Shown: positions 47,857 through 59,137 of the stretch, one piece after another
How the letters are laid out: each line of letters opens with the position of its first letter
Numbering within the stretch: position 1 is the first letter of the stretch
Origin: Psilocybe azurescens
Taxonomy: Eukaryota; Basidiomycota; Agaricomycetes; Agaricales; Agrocybaceae
Assembly (NCBI GenBank): GCA_023853785.1
Contig: JAJIRX010000567.1
Span: forward strand, 1,612,001 to 1,676,000
Direction: 5' to 3'
Length of the DNA stretch: 64,000 nt
Notes under the pieces: generated by a model
What the model saw: only the letters and a program-made list of their open reading frames with translations
Databases searched by the model: none
Told to the model about the DNA's origin: nothing
Program-made: the position numbers and the translations under genes

Positions 47857-48822
47857 TTATTTGATTTTGTCAAGTGGTCTGAAGTTCGTGATGGATGAGC
47901 GTCCGGAGAAGACAAGAATTAAGACACCATACCTGTTGAATCCTCCTCGTCTGGTTGTCAAAGAAGAAATATGAACAGCGGGATCATCTTGTAATCGAAA
48001 GGTCTGACCTGTTCATGTACTGCCTCCATGTCCGTTCTTTTTTTTATGTTGACCCCACCTTCTTGGTTTCCTGCTACATGTTTTCCCTATTGAAATAATT
48101 GTAAGCATCGATTTTACGGGATTCGAGAATAGACGGACCTTCGTGGATCCAAATCCAGCAACACCCATCATGGCCATCATAGCAGCATCATCATCGTTCA
48201 CTTCATCCATAGCTTCACCCTCTTCTTCAGGATGGTCAGGTGCATCTGGGTCCAGATTCAGCCTGGTAGAATGTTGAGATGCTTTGACTGGTTCTAAGAC
48301 ATACACCAATCAGTTGACTCCACCAAACTAGTCTTGAATAACACCTACCAGAAGGCCCTGATTCTGACCTAGGCTGCGGTATGCGATCCTTCGACTCTGC
48401 GTCTTGCACATCACGAATAGAGCCATCTCTTGGACCTCTTTGGGAAGGTTCTCGTCTATCATCGTCGCGGTCCCGTCTTCGATCATCGACCCGGCGGTCC
48501 CGATCTCTGTCCCTACGGTCGTCATCTTTGTCGCGCCTGTAGTCTCTCTCTCGACGATCTAGATAAATAAGCATTTAGCATTATATTAAAAATACGGAGG
48601 CTATTTCCTACCAGGTCCACCACGTCGCTCTGAGTCCCTGTCTCTGCGCGGACTGCGTGATCGACTTGAACGCCTTCTCGGTTCGTCGCGGTCGCGGTGG
48701 GAGTGGCTACCTCTTGATCGTCCACCCCTGCTGCTGCTGCCACCACCTCGAGAGTATCTGTCTCCTCTGTCTTCTCTCTCCCAGCTACGATCTCGTCTTC
48801 TGGGTTCTGCCCGAGAAGACAT
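47857..48822 (-). CDS. SNRNP27: U4/U6.U5 tri-snRNP 27-kDa protein
   Basis: Splicing factor of the tri-snRNP. ATG at 48822 starts MSSRAEPRRRDRSWERED, a long RS/RD/RE-rich domain. Then come ASQHSTRLNLDPDAPDHPEE, DDDAAMMAMMGVAGFGSTK, GKHVAGNQEGGVNI, TWRQYMNR and, from two tiny exons, RRGGFNR and PLDKIK. This C-terminal block (GF-STKGK, R-QYMNRRGGFNRPLDKI) is the family signature. An A8 tract (48038-48045 plus strand) puts the last exons out of frame by one. With one A fewer, or two more, the signature reads through. Confidence 0.88.
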
Positions 48823-49295
48823 AGTTAAATGGATCAAACCTGTACTATAGCTATTAGTAGTACGTTATAAACGGTGTTCAACGTCACAGGAGACGCGTGG
48901 GTGACTTTGTGACTGTCGACTTCCTCACCCAATTCGGAATGTCCAAAAGCTTCTACAACTGACTGCAACTTGAACATCCTTGAAATCTATGTCTTTCGCG
49001 AGCCACCGTGTACAGCAGGTGGCTAATAATTGTGTGTATACTTGCAAACACCTCCTCTCAAACGCTGAACCCAAAACCTGTTTTCAGTATATTCAGAGGC
49101 AAAACATGTTTTGCTGCGTGGTTTACCGACAACAGTAACCTCTCAAGATGTTCGCAGACTTGTTATACAGAACGAAATGAAGGGCGTTTCCGACGGTGAA
49201 ATATACTAGCAATATCGTGTCTCGTGTTCTGATCAGTTATACTAGTGGCTTTGTACTATAAGCACTGCAGACCTACCGGAAAGGCTATTCTCACC
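48823..49295. other. Intergenic between divergent SNRNP27 and RRM-like gene
   Basis: 473 bp. A short frame at 49008-49199 lacks coding character. Possible upstream exon of the next gene not excluded. Confidence 0.4.
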
Positions 49296-49790
49296 ATGGC
49301 CCTCCCAGACTATACGCGTGATGCTGTCCGCGAAGGCAGAAATATTGTCATTTCTGGTTGCAAAATAGAAACGGAGGCTGTTGGAGACCCCCGGGGCTTG
49401 GGTGTCGACTTTGAAAGACAGAGACTTTCGGAACCCAGACTCGGAACTGGTCCATCTGCAAATGTCCCCGAGAGAAGAACGGTGACACTCAGCGGATTTC
49501 GAGGCAAAACCCATCCTAGCCAAGTTGCACTTTTACTGAAAGATTTCCGCGTTGCTCGAGACCAGCCACATCCTGTGGAACTAATACCTTTGTATGCTTA
49601 TATTTTTGCGACCCAAGACATTATTGATAATTCTTTATTCAGGCCCGAGAAAAAGTTTTCCCTGTTTTCAAGGTTTCTAGTTTTCTTGGAGTCTGAATCA
49701 GAAGCGCAGAGATTTGTTAGGAAATTCCATATGACTAGATATAAAAATCTTCCCAATGGTCCTGTGTTACAGGCATCCGTTATTTATTGA
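49296..49790 (+). CDS. Unrecognised small protein with RRM-like C-terminus
   Basis: ATG at 49296 starts MALPDYTRDAVREGRNIVIS. A 49-bp intron (donor GTATGC, acceptor TTCAG, about 49593-49642) is in frame or nearly so. The C-terminal segment FSLFSRFLVFLESESEAQRF then VRKFHMTRYKN has the beta-strand then helix pattern of an RNA-recognition motif's RNP1 region. The N-terminal part has TVTLSGFRGKTHPSQVALLL, which could be the first strand and helix. About 150 aa. RNA binding is inference. Confidence 0.55.
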   Translation: MALPDYTRDAVREGRNIVISGCKIETEAVGDPRGLGVDFERQRLSEPRLGTGPSANVPERRTVTLSGFRGKTHPSQVALLLKDFRVARDQPHPVELIPLYAYIFATQDIIDNSLFRPEKKFSLFSRFLVFLESESEAQRFVRKFHMTRYKNLPNGPVLQASVIY

Positions 49791-49912
49791 TTAACAGTTA
49801 ATATCGTTGTAATTGGCCAAATCCACGAGAAACATAGTGCAGGTATACATTGAACAGTCTGAAGGCAAGCAATAAAAAGTGTTAAAATAATAAATCAATA
49901 TGGAGAATGCTT

Positions 49913-50785
49913 CTACATCCTCTCTGCTTCAATATCTTCCTCGATCTTTGCTCTTTGACCCTATAGTCGATGGCCAGTGTTAGTCCATGCAAGTGTACGA
50001 ACTGGCCGTGAGGCTAGTAAGCCAGTACTCACAAGCCTTGTATCTGCTTCCCCTTCGTCCTCTGGTGACCTCCCTCGTTTGAGCTTCCTGTCAGCTTGGG
50101 CGGCATTATCTTCTTGCTTCCAGTCCCCGCCTCCACCCGCCACAGCACCAGGACCGTCCTGAGCATCAGCATACCGTTCCTCGACCTCTTTCCTCCGTTC
50201 AATTTCGATTCGTTGAGCTTGAGCACCCCATCCTCCACGTCCTGGGTCGTAGTCCTGCCGGTGTTCGTCTCTTACCTGTCCACCACTTTTGCCTCGTCCG
50301 AATTGCCGACCCTCCTTGTAGCCTAAGTCAAGGTCGCATCGTATTATCCGTTCGTCGAGTTTGGTGCCACTAACATAACGCATACTTGCAAGAGCTTCTG
50401 CATGAGTATAATATTCTACGAAGCAGAAACCACATGGTGTCCTGCGGGGTTGGGTTGAGCGAGGTATATTTACACAGCATGGGCGTTCAGCTCACCTTGT
50501 GTTCCTGTCAAGACCCATGATTATTCGCTTAATGCCTCCACCGTCTTCGGGGCTGGCGCATTTTGTAAAGAGCTCATATATTTGCTCTTCCGTTGTATAG
50601 AAACTCAAGTTACCAATCTAGAAGTCAAAGATGGTTTGATTCCTTCGTGGCGCGGAATAATGTTAGCGACCTACATAGAGTGTTGTTGATTTTGCGAGAA
50701 GATCATTCTGCCTCTGACGGTCGACACGGGTTTGAGAGTCTTTGTAATTCGAAGGTTGGTCCAAGGAGGAGACTACATGAGCCAT
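49913..50785 (-). CDS. CBC2: Nuclear cap-binding protein subunit 2 (CBP20)
   Basis: Binds the 7-methylguanosine cap of nuclear RNAs with CBP80. ATG at 50785 starts [20 protein letters not shown]; an intron follows STTLY. The RRM reads [18 protein letters not shown] (RNP2), [20 protein letters not shown] then [10 protein letters not shown] (RNP1 GFCFVEYY), and [20 protein letters not shown]. Cap-stacking Tyr residues near the N-terminus (NYKD, TLY) are present. After the conserved [20 protein letters not shown] comes a fungal tail rich in Arg and Glu ending EDIEAERM after a last intron. Confidence 0.93.
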
Positions 50786-50935
50786 TTTGAATTTCAATAC
50801 AACTTGGGTCAGTCCAAAGACAGCAGTGACCGGGCATGGGTTATTCGGGGATCACCTTCCCACGGTCCATTTACTGAATTGGGAAGCAACGCGTCCAAGC
50901 CGCGTCAGCTCTCTTTCACAGTAACTCACACCGCC
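50786..50935. promoter_or_regulatory. Divergent promoter CBP20 / RPT3
   Basis: 150 bp shared. I looked for the yeast Rpn4 proteasome box GGTGGCAAA and did not find it, consistent with basidiomycetes using other proteasome control. Confidence 0.4.
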
Positions 50936-52568
50936 ATGGATGAAATTGGAATCGAAATTCAACGAAATGTGTGTTCTGCCTATATAACCTGTCATTTAAT
51001 GTCTAACCTGCATGCATAGGAACCGACCTTTGAGTCGGTGATGAGCGAGAAGTCAGCGCTCATCCACGAACTTCAGGAGGAGGATCTGTATATCAAGTAC
51101 AAGAAACTCGCGCGTCATCTAGAGATGCTCGATATCCAGGAGAGCTATATCAAGGACGAACAGGCTAATCTAAAACGAGAACTCATTCGTGCTCAAGAAG
51201 AAGTGAAACGCATTCAATCGGTCCCACTCGTCATTGGCCAATTCCTGGAACCTATTGACCAGCACACAGGAATTGTTGGCTCAACGACTGGATCCAACTA
51301 TGTGGTTCGAATTCTTTCGACTCTTGATCGAGAATTATTGAAACCCTCGTCATCTGTTGCACTGCATCGGCATTCAAACGCTTTGGTAGATATTCTTCCT
51401 CCGGAAGCAGATTCATCTATCGCCATGCTTGGAAAGGATGAGAAACCAGACACTTCTTATGCTGATGTTGGAGGAATGGACTCACAAAAGCAAGAAATCC
51501 GAGAGGCCGTTGAGCTACCTCTGACACATTTTGACCTATATAAGAAGATTGGTATCGACCCACCGCGGGGTGTGCTGTTGTATGGACCTCCTGGCAAGTT
51601 CGGATTATGTCTTTGCCTAACCGATCTAATGTTATTGTTTATGATAGGAACTGGTAAAACGATGCTTGTCAAAGCTGTAGCACATCACACACAGGCGTCT
51701 TTTATTCGTGTCGTTGGAAGCGAATTTGTCCAGAAATATCTCGGTGAAGGCCCTCGTATGGTTCGAGACGTCTTCCGAATGGCTCGAGAAAACTCCCCTG
51801 CTATTATCTTCATCGACGAGATTGATGCTATTGCCACCAAACGTTTCGACGCCCAGACGGGCGCGGATCGAGAGGTACAGCGTATTCTACTCGAACTCCT
51901 CAATCAAATGGATGGTTTCGACCAAGGGAGCACTGTCAAGGTACGACTTTGAAGAGGCATCGTTTGAACAACGGTTGATTATGATTAAGGTTATTATGGC
52001 TACGAATCGTGCCGATACACTGGATCCTGCTCTTATGCGTCCTGGTCGTCTTGATCGTAAAATCGAATTCCCTCTCCCATCGCGGCGAGAGAAACGTTTG
52101 ATTTTCCAGACTGTTACAAGTAAAATGAACCTTGGTCCCGACGTAGACTTGGAAGATTGTGCGCGAAACACTTGCCTTGGAGGTCCTAGAAACTAATTTC
52201 AAAATATCCACAGACGTTTCGCGACCTGATCGAATATCCTCAGCGGAAATTGCATCTATTGTTCAAGCTGCTGGTCTTCAAGGTAGTTGGATCGTCGTAA
52301 TTATATTCAACCTATTTCTTAGACTGCTTTACAGCTGTTCGAAAGAATCGCTATGTCATTTTACCAGTCGACTTCGAGGAGGCTTGGAAGGTATGTTGCT
52401 TGGCTTTATTTGGTATCAAACCCTCATCAAACCTTAAAAACTCAACCTTCCTTCTTTCTTCCCACTACAGCAAACGGTCAAACGGTCGGACGAGACTCAC
52501 GAATTCTGTTCGTATTTCTTAAATTCGTATATTTCTTTTGCTCACTCAAGCTTTCTATAGATCGGTAG
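50936..52568 (+). CDS. RPT3: 26S proteasome ATPase subunit Rpt3
   Basis: One of six AAA+ ATPases at the base of the 19S particle. ATG at 50936 ([11 protein letters not shown]), intron, then coiled coil ([20 protein letters not shown]), OB region ([20 protein letters not shown]), and [20 protein letters not shown]. The Walker A GPPGTGKTM is split by an intron (51594-51647) with a GC donor, G|GCAAGT. Then [20 protein letters not shown], Walker [21 protein letters not shown], the arginine-finger segment [12 protein letters not shown] and [19 protein letters not shown]. The last exon is eight bases and completes the C-terminal EFYR, an HbYX motif that docks in the 20S alpha ring. About 415 residues, full length. 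Confidence 0.96.
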
Positions 52569-52986
52569 TTGGAGTCTGGGCCATATTCTGTGAGCATCTT
52601 TTTCAATTGGTAGCTGACGATACCCTGACCGACCACGTTCATCCAGATGTCTTTCTTGTACTTTACGCACTCCTTTTGGCAATCAGATCCCTTTCCCTAT
52701 TGTTCCCGAGACCTTTACCTGGCTATTTGCGCTCTCCTCACTTTAGCGTCCTTCCGATAATTCCCGACGGATTGGCGCCCATTCAAAAGAGCAATATCGA
52801 GTTGTCACTTGCCTTTTCATTTCTCATTCTCTATCGCTTCGGCGCGTCTCCGCTGTTCATTAATTTGATCGCAGTTGGGTATGGAGAAGAAGCAAAGCGA
52901 ACCTGACACATTCTTCATAGTAGCTGTGTGGAATTTCGATGAGTACTTCTCTCTATTTCAGTTTCTGATTTGTTCCACTTTTAGAT

Positions 52987-53181
52987 AGCCCTTGACAATG
53001 ACAATACCCTTTCATTTGAGTTGTCCGATTTCCTTTTTTCCCCTTCGCAATCGCTTCTCGACACTCTGGACGGCGTTGACAAACCCACACGCACGTTCTC
53101 ATTTTATGGAAGCTACAAAGACTATATCGACTATTCTCTCCTGGAGGATAGGAGCCTGCATCATTTTCAAGCTTCCTGATA
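52987..53181 (+). CDS. Possible terminal exon of an unrecognised gene
   Basis: After a good acceptor (CCACTTTTAG) the frame reads IALDNDNTLSFELSDFLFSP, LDTLDGVDKPTRTFSFYGSY and KDYIDYSLLEDRSLHHF to a stop, with natural composition. Upstream sequence at 52640-52900 has frames such as IPFPIVPETFTWLFALSSL that may be earlier exons, but I cannot chain them or find a clear start. Protein not recognised. Confidence 0.35.
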
Positions 53182-53660
53182 ATGTAGAAGTACGAAGATT
53201 GGCTAGGTGACAACTATACCATTCACTACATTGCATGCATTTTGTGTATAGTTATGCAAAATATGAATCAGCTTCATTATATATTTCGATATCGACAACA
53301 TGTAAATGTTTAAGGGCAAGTGTACATAGTTGATAGGTGTAGGTCTGGGCCAGAATGGTCCAATATTAAATAAATTAAATCGAAAAAGGAAAGTAGAGTG
53401 AAAGTGACATACTCTATACCGATGTTGGTCCTTGGATTCACTCTACATAAAATTTCCAAAAGGACCATATCGTTGATCCATTGTTTTTCGAGCGCTGCGC
53501 AGCATGTAAGTACCGTGAAAGTCAAGTAAGTTGACCTTTCCAACATTTTTTCCTTTGCGCTTTCGTGTGTTTGTGTAAATTTCATTTAAGTGATAGATTG
53601 GCTTGTAAAATCTGGGAGAGACAGAATGTAGAATGAAGTCTAAACAATACCAGAAAGTCG

Positions 53661-53957
53661 GGTTGGACCTTGGACCTGGACTTCGGACCTCAAATTTGGC
53701 CTTGGAATTCAGTGAAACTTGACTTGTACTCAACTTGTACTAACTAATGGTTAGGTTTAGGCAAGATTCAGGGTTGGACTTCCACACCGATCCGGGACTA
53801 AAATGCTAGGAATGCCCAAGGTGGGCGGTCATAATTTCCAGCTGCCAGTGACAAATGGCTGTAAGTTGGCAAGGATGGGATGTCACTTTGGACCTACCGG
53901 TGCAACGATCATATAATGTCTAAATCCGGGTCCAAATCCAGGTCCACTTGGACCTTC
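53661..53957. repeat. Imperfect inverted repeat pair, possible MITE relic
   Basis: The left arm contains GGACCTGGACTTCGGACC (about 53672-53689); the complement of the right arm contains GGACCTGGATTTGGACC (about 53928-53951). They are about 240 bp apart, with similar GGACCT-rich flanks. No clear target duplication. Confidence 0.4.
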
Positions 53958-54446
53958 CTCCCGGTCGATCGGACGTTCTCGCCAATAGTCAATTCTATGT
54001 CTCCCAATCTAGTTTACAGCACACCTATCTACGTTCTCCCGTACGTATTTTGAGATCTCGATACATTTCATTACCTGGAAATTTGATTTTAGTTTTGCCA
54101 TAATATGATAGAATTACATACATTGTTTGCTTAATATTTCTGCTTGTGTATGTGCTATAGCTCTTATATCTCAAGAGAGCATTTAGATAGCATACATGTA
54201 TCTACAACATATAGATTCAAGACCATCTTATGAGACAGTAGATTGATTCGAGCCTTAGTTTCCACTGATTTGTTTACACCTGTATATGCTTTTTCAAACT
54301 CAGTTAGGTCTTATTCGCGCTGTGCGCTGCCCATAGTTGTTTATTTATGTTACGTTTCAGGTAAAGAAATAACTGAGCTTTCTTTTCTTACATGCAGAAT
54401 GATCAACGTCCTCCTCTTCACCCCCCCTTGATCTCGTGCCGTAGAA

Positions 54447-55650
54447 ATGGGATATTCACTCTGCATTTTAGGTTTGTGCTCTCATCTATGGCTCTGACAA
54501 TGAACCCATAGTATCTTAGGATGTGGTACCATGGGTATTGCCATCCTTTCTGGTGTAATAGACAGCCTTGATGCCATCTCTGCGAAGGTTTCTAATGGAT
54601 TCCCGAAATGGGAGTCACATACGCCAGGAACTTTGACTCCTGTCCCAGATGCATCTGTTCCAAGCCGATTCCTCGCTTGTGTGAGCCGAGAGGAAACCGC
54701 TCAAAAGTTGCGCAAGATCTTTACCAGCCTAGGTGGTTTGGGATCCACTGTCGAAATTCTAGCTTCCAAAAACCTCCAAGCTGTCCAAGCTGCAGACGTC
54801 GTAATCCTATGGTAAGAAATTTTGTTGATTTTCACGTTCTGTCTTGGTTTTGACACCTTTTCTTAGTTGTAAACCTCAGGTCACGTATACTATCCTCTCC
54901 GAACCTGGGATCAAGGAAGCTTTGGATGGAAAGCTTTTGATTAGCATTCTGGCAGGGATTACCTTGCGGCAGCTTACAGACTGGGTGCTGCCTACGACTA
55001 GAGTGGTTCGTGCTATGCCCAACACTCCATGCAAGGTATGATTGCTCTCATCGTTCTTTTATTTGCTTGCTTATCGCCCCCTATCAGATCCGCGAGGGGA
55101 TGACCGTTGTCTCGAATCTTGTACCATCTGCCCATGAAGAAATGGATCGTTCTCTGATCCTCAAAATCTTTTCCTCCATCGGACGATGTCGATTCCTGGA
55201 AGAAAAACATTTTGATGCATGCACGGCTTTATCAGGTTCAGGACCTGCATTTGCTTGTATCTTCATGGAGGCGATGGCAGATGGAGGAGTCATGATGGGA
55301 CTTCCAAGAGCGGAGGCTTTGGAATTGGCAGCTCAAAGTATGTTTGTGATTTTGATTGTTTGGAAGCTAGACATTTAACATAAAACCTATTTTAGCACTC
55401 CAAGGCGCCGCTCGTATGGTACTACAAGGAGGCGCACATCCAGCCCAGATCAAAGATTCGGTCACGAGTACGCCATTTTTTTTGCAAATTATTTGTTGAA
55501 AATCACTTAAGTCGAAATACAGCACCTGGCGGTTGTACAATTGCGGGTCTTCTTGCATTGGAAGATGGAAAGGTTCGATCTACGATTGCTCGTGGCATTC
55601 AAATTGCCACAGAACGCGCCAGTGAATTGGGACAACCTGGTAAAAAGTAA
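54447..55650 (+). CDS. PRO3: Pyrroline-5-carboxylate reductase
   Basis: Last step of proline synthesis: NAD(P)H-dependent reduction of P5C. ATG at 54447 starts MGYSLCILG and splices to GCGTMGIAILSGV, the dinucleotide-binding Rossmann motif. Then AADVVILCCKPQ, LLISILAGITLRQLTDW, RVVRAMPNTPCKIREGMTVV, HFDACTALSGSGPAFACIFM (signature region), EAMADGGVMMGLPRAEALEL, GAARMVLQGGAHPAQIKDSV and TTPGGCTIAGLLALEDGKVR, ending ELGQPGKK. Six introns; about 285 residues. No frame break. The insertion WESHTPGTLTPVPDAS after the first helix is typical of fungal forms. Confidence 0.95.
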
Positions 55651-55881
55651 ACAAAAATTTCTGGAGGAGTGGTCGATCTATCCAATGTATATCTGCAATT
55701 TTTCAAATTTGATATGGTTGTATGTGCGTTCAATAACCCAGGATGCTATCAAATTCATAGTCAAACTTAAATTGAAATAGTGGTTTTTTCTATTTTACTG
55801 CAGTTCTGTTGTCAGCCACAATTCTTGGCTTGCAAAGAGATACCTGGCTAACTACAGTGACTACGTTAGCCGTCAATTTTG

Positions 55882-56325
55882 ATGGCGACAACCACCCCAA
55901 TATCTTCATGTGTGTTATTTTTCAAGTTCATCCAAGGCCGAGTACTAAACAACAACATAGCTTCGGTGACCACTGCGGTCGTTATTGGCTTGTTTGTGAT
56001 ACTTGCAATTATCGTCGGCATCTTAGCATGGACTTGCCCTCCACCTTCCGCGCAGCCTCATCGCCAAGTTTGTAACACTGAGGCCGACGAGTTCAACAAC
56101 CAGAGGGCTCTTGTTATGTATCCCAACGAAACACCACCATGTGGCTTCAGAAATGTCTTCGGCCGAAGGAGCCTTACAGGATTTAATGAAGTCATGGAAT
56201 CGATCAGAATCTCCCCTTCCAATCCAGCAATATTCGGAGATGGAAAGTGCGCGGAGCTCTCCATGAAGGTCGTTCTGACACCACCAACACCATCCAGGAA
56301 TGGGGATTCTTCTGTATCCAAATGA
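55882..56325 (+). CDS. Single-pass membrane protein of unknown function
   Basis: One uninterrupted frame from ATG 55882, 147 codons. Residues of about 31-50 (VTTAVVIGLFVILAIIVGIL) form one strong transmembrane helix, preceded by a short N-terminus without a cleavable signal and followed by a Cys/Pro motif WTCPPP. The C-terminal domain of about 95 residues is presumably cytosolic, by the lack of N-terminal charge and the polar Ser/Thr-rich tail TPPTPSRNGDSSVSK. Small one-helix proteins like this are common in agaricomycetes. Not recognised. Confidence 0.5.
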   Translation: MATTTPISSCVLFFKFIQGRVLNNNIASVTTAVVIGLFVILAIIVGILAWTCPPPSAQPHRQVCNTEADEFNNQRALVMYPNETPPCGFRNVFGRRSLTGFNEVMESIRISPSNPAIFGDGKCAELSMKVVLTPPTPSRNGDSSVSK

Positions 56326-56637
56326 GTTCCGGGTTCTTGTATCTGATTATAGATAAATGACGTTTATGCCAAATTTATTCACTTGAAAATATGCTTAATA
56401 TTTGGCTAAATCTGCCGACAATCTTCACAGGTGTCATTGGGATGTAAATAAACCTCCCAGAGTCTTTTCAATCACATGACAACCGCGACCTACAGTCAAG
56501 TCACGCCCTTGTGGCGGTATCATTTCATGGCGCAAAAGTCTAACTCATGTCTTAATTTGCCTCTCCTTTTACTTGCTTTCACTTTTACAGTCTACCTGCA
56601 ACCCATGCCAGTCTAATTTCATAGACAGATTCGTATA
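56326..56637. other. Intergenic, 312 bp
   Basis: Promoter of the FMP25-like gene; nothing specific seen. Confidence 0.4.
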
Positions 56638-58743
56638 ATGTTTAAAAACGTTCGGTTCCTGAAGCCTCACTTGCATCGAATTTACACATCGTCGGCATTG
56701 CAAGGAATTCGAGGAAATGGGGTCGCTATAACCATCGCCTCCACGGTACTAGCTGGATCTGGGCTATGGCTTTCTTCTAGTGTCGTTTACAACGATTCTG
56801 CAGCTCAATCCCCAAACGCAGGCAAACCCAAAACAATCGCCGTAGCAGTAGAGAAGCCCAATGACCCAAATACATTATATTCTTTAGTGTGGGGATCGAA
56901 CGCGTGAGCATGTCATTCTCTTTATTGAGATATTCGCTCATTGCCACCAATAGAAACAAAACACTGTCGCCAGACTTATCTGCGGATGCTGCCCTTCGTA
57001 CACCTGCAGTTGCCCATTGGTTAGATGGTGTAGCCCTCAGAGATTTGCAGCTGCATCGGACACATGCCGCTTGCGTTGACGCCCGCGGCGATGTATATCA
57101 GTGGGGTAGCGGTTTCTTTGGTGAAACCCTTTCGGGAGCTCACCTTCCTAAACTCACCCTCAGAGGCAAAGTGTGTCTCTTTACGATTCAAAAATGCTCT
57201 ATCGTTGACCGGCGTTCTTACTTGCTAGAATATCGTTCAACTCCAGCTTACCGATGAGAAAATCTATGCACTGTCTGCCTCGGGAAAGGTATATTCTCTC
57301 TCTAGGGAGATCATGGACCAGAAACTGCTTCCTGGGTCGCCTACTCCCTCAAGTGACTCGTGGTGGGGAACTGGTTGGCTTTGGGGTGAAGACGAGACGG
57401 TAGATTACGTGCAGCTAACACCAACAGAGAAACTCGGCTGGCGAGAGTCGTCAGTCATCTTCGCCATTTTCTAATTCAAAACCATGCTCAATTTTCTGCG
57501 CTCGGTAGATTTATATCCATCAAAGCCGGCCAGAACCATCTTCTTGGGCTCACCTCTAGTGGACGCGTTTTTGCTCACCCAGTCAACAAACAGGCCAATC
57601 ATTACGGACAATTGGGCTTCAGTAAATTCTCTATTCCCGACCATGCTTCAGCGGTCACCAAGCAAGAAGCCCATTTGCATGTAGAACTCATCCCCAAATC
57701 CCTCAAAGACCCCTTCGTTAACAGCTCTCGAGGAGTTCGGATTAAATCGACAACCTACACGTCACAAAAATCTTGTCAATGTTGATGATAAAAGCGTCAG
57801 ATTTTGTCCGTACTTCTTTGAGGTGCCTGTGCTCCGTGGGGTTCAAGGAGCCGAGGTTGCAGCTGGTGGAAGGACTAGTTTTGTTCGAACCCAAGATGGG
57901 CGGGTTCTGGGATGGGGGCTAATGAATATGGGTTGGTTTCTTTCCTATGAAACTAGGATGTGACTATAGTGATCGCTTTTTTAGGCAAATTGGTCTAGGG
58001 GCTAATGTGGCCCTTGACACCATTACAGTCCCGACTGAGGTGATTCTTTGGCGTTTCGTTCCGACTAATATCCGTAGCAAGTGTCTTGACGTATCTGCGG
58101 GTACGCAAGACTTGATCCATCCTCCGATATATGTCAATTATCTAAATTTCCTTTAGGAGGCGATCTTACGTCGTTTACTGTGGAGAGAGAGGGCACCAAA
58201 CACACTCCAACAACTATCGACTTACTCATGTCTGGTAATGGCCAGCTTGGTGGACTTGGGAATAATCTTTATTCAACTGTCCAAGGAAATCCATCGCGAG
58301 TGAAAGGTATCAGCGGCTTGCTTCAATGTAAGCATAATTCGTTAGCTTTTGGGAATGTGAAACGGAACAAGACATTGTCATTCACAGACAGCGACCGCCT
58401 TGACCGCCTCGAGCCGATAAAGCCTGAAGAAATATCAATTTCTCCCTCTGGTCATGTTCTTCTGTCATTGAACACCGCCGAAGAGTCGGGCGGAGTTGGA
58501 GGGCGCGACCTTATGGTCTGGGGTAGGAACCTTGATTCTGAACTAGGCAACGGGAAGAAAGCAAGTTTGGTAATTCCAACCGCATTGCAAAATAGTGAGG
58601 GCGAAAGGTTCATGCTCATGAATCAAAAAGCCGGCGAGGTGAAAGACCTGCATGGCAAAGTTTGGAAACGAGGTGTGAAGGTTGAACAACGAGCCGTTGC
58701 GGGATATGCGAGTAGTATCGTCTATTGGAAAATTGTAGAGTAA
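56638..58743 (+). CDS. FMP25: Mitochondrial RCC1-repeat protein (Fmp25-like)
   Basis: In yeast Fmp25 (Aim-type mitochondrial protein) supports assembly of respiratory complex III. ATG at 56638 starts MFKNVRFLKPHLHRIYTSSA, an Arg/Lys-rich presequence, then a hydrophobic stretch VAITIASTVLAGSGLWLSSS that may anchor it in the inner membrane. RCC1-type repeats follow: LVWGSNA, HAACVDARGDVYQWGSGFFG, IYALSASGKVYSLS, HLLGLTSSGRVFAHPVNKQA, NHYGQLGF, SFVRTQDGRVLGWGLMNMG, QIGLGANV and LMSGNGQLGGLGN. The last blade is LMVWGRNLDSELGNGKKASL. A frame change at a four-base C run (57710-57713, one base too many) joins SLKDP to SLTALEEFGLNRQPTRHKNL. Several introns. Confidence 0.85.
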
Positions 58744-59137
58744 TTAAGTAATAACGAGCGGAAGTAATTAATAGAAAACATCTTTGCCTAGATTAGAAAT
58801 TTAACTTGTTGATCATAACCCCTGTCTTCTTATCTCGAAATTGTCTTTGCTCGGCAATAGTGAGCAATGCGAGCTGCCTACCCGAGTTTGCTCTAGTGTA
58901 CTGTCGTCGGCGCTCTCACAGGTCCTGCCAATTCTGAGTTCTCTATCTATATCCGAGTGGTAACTAGGTTGGTCTAATTCCGTCTTTTGACTTGAGCAGG
59001 TGCGTATCATTCTTGTCTTCCCTTTGCAACCAACCTGAGAAGAACAATTCATGACCTCTTATCAGCATCGCGCTGCCCAGCTGTATTCCGTTTCATCCCT
59101 TACGTCCTACCTTTTTTAAATTTTTATTCGCGACAAG
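58744..59137. other. Intergenic, 394 bp
   Basis: Promoter of the following gene; a pyrimidine-rich stretch precedes its ATG, common for fungal promoters. Nothing else. Confidence 0.4.

Larger units (their letters stand above)
52569..54446. other. Region between RPT3 and P5C reductase, 1.9 kb
   Basis: Contains a possible exon at 52987-53181 and an imperfect inverted repeat at 53661-53957. From 53200 to 54400 it is AT-rich and without coding signal. Confidence 0.45.
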
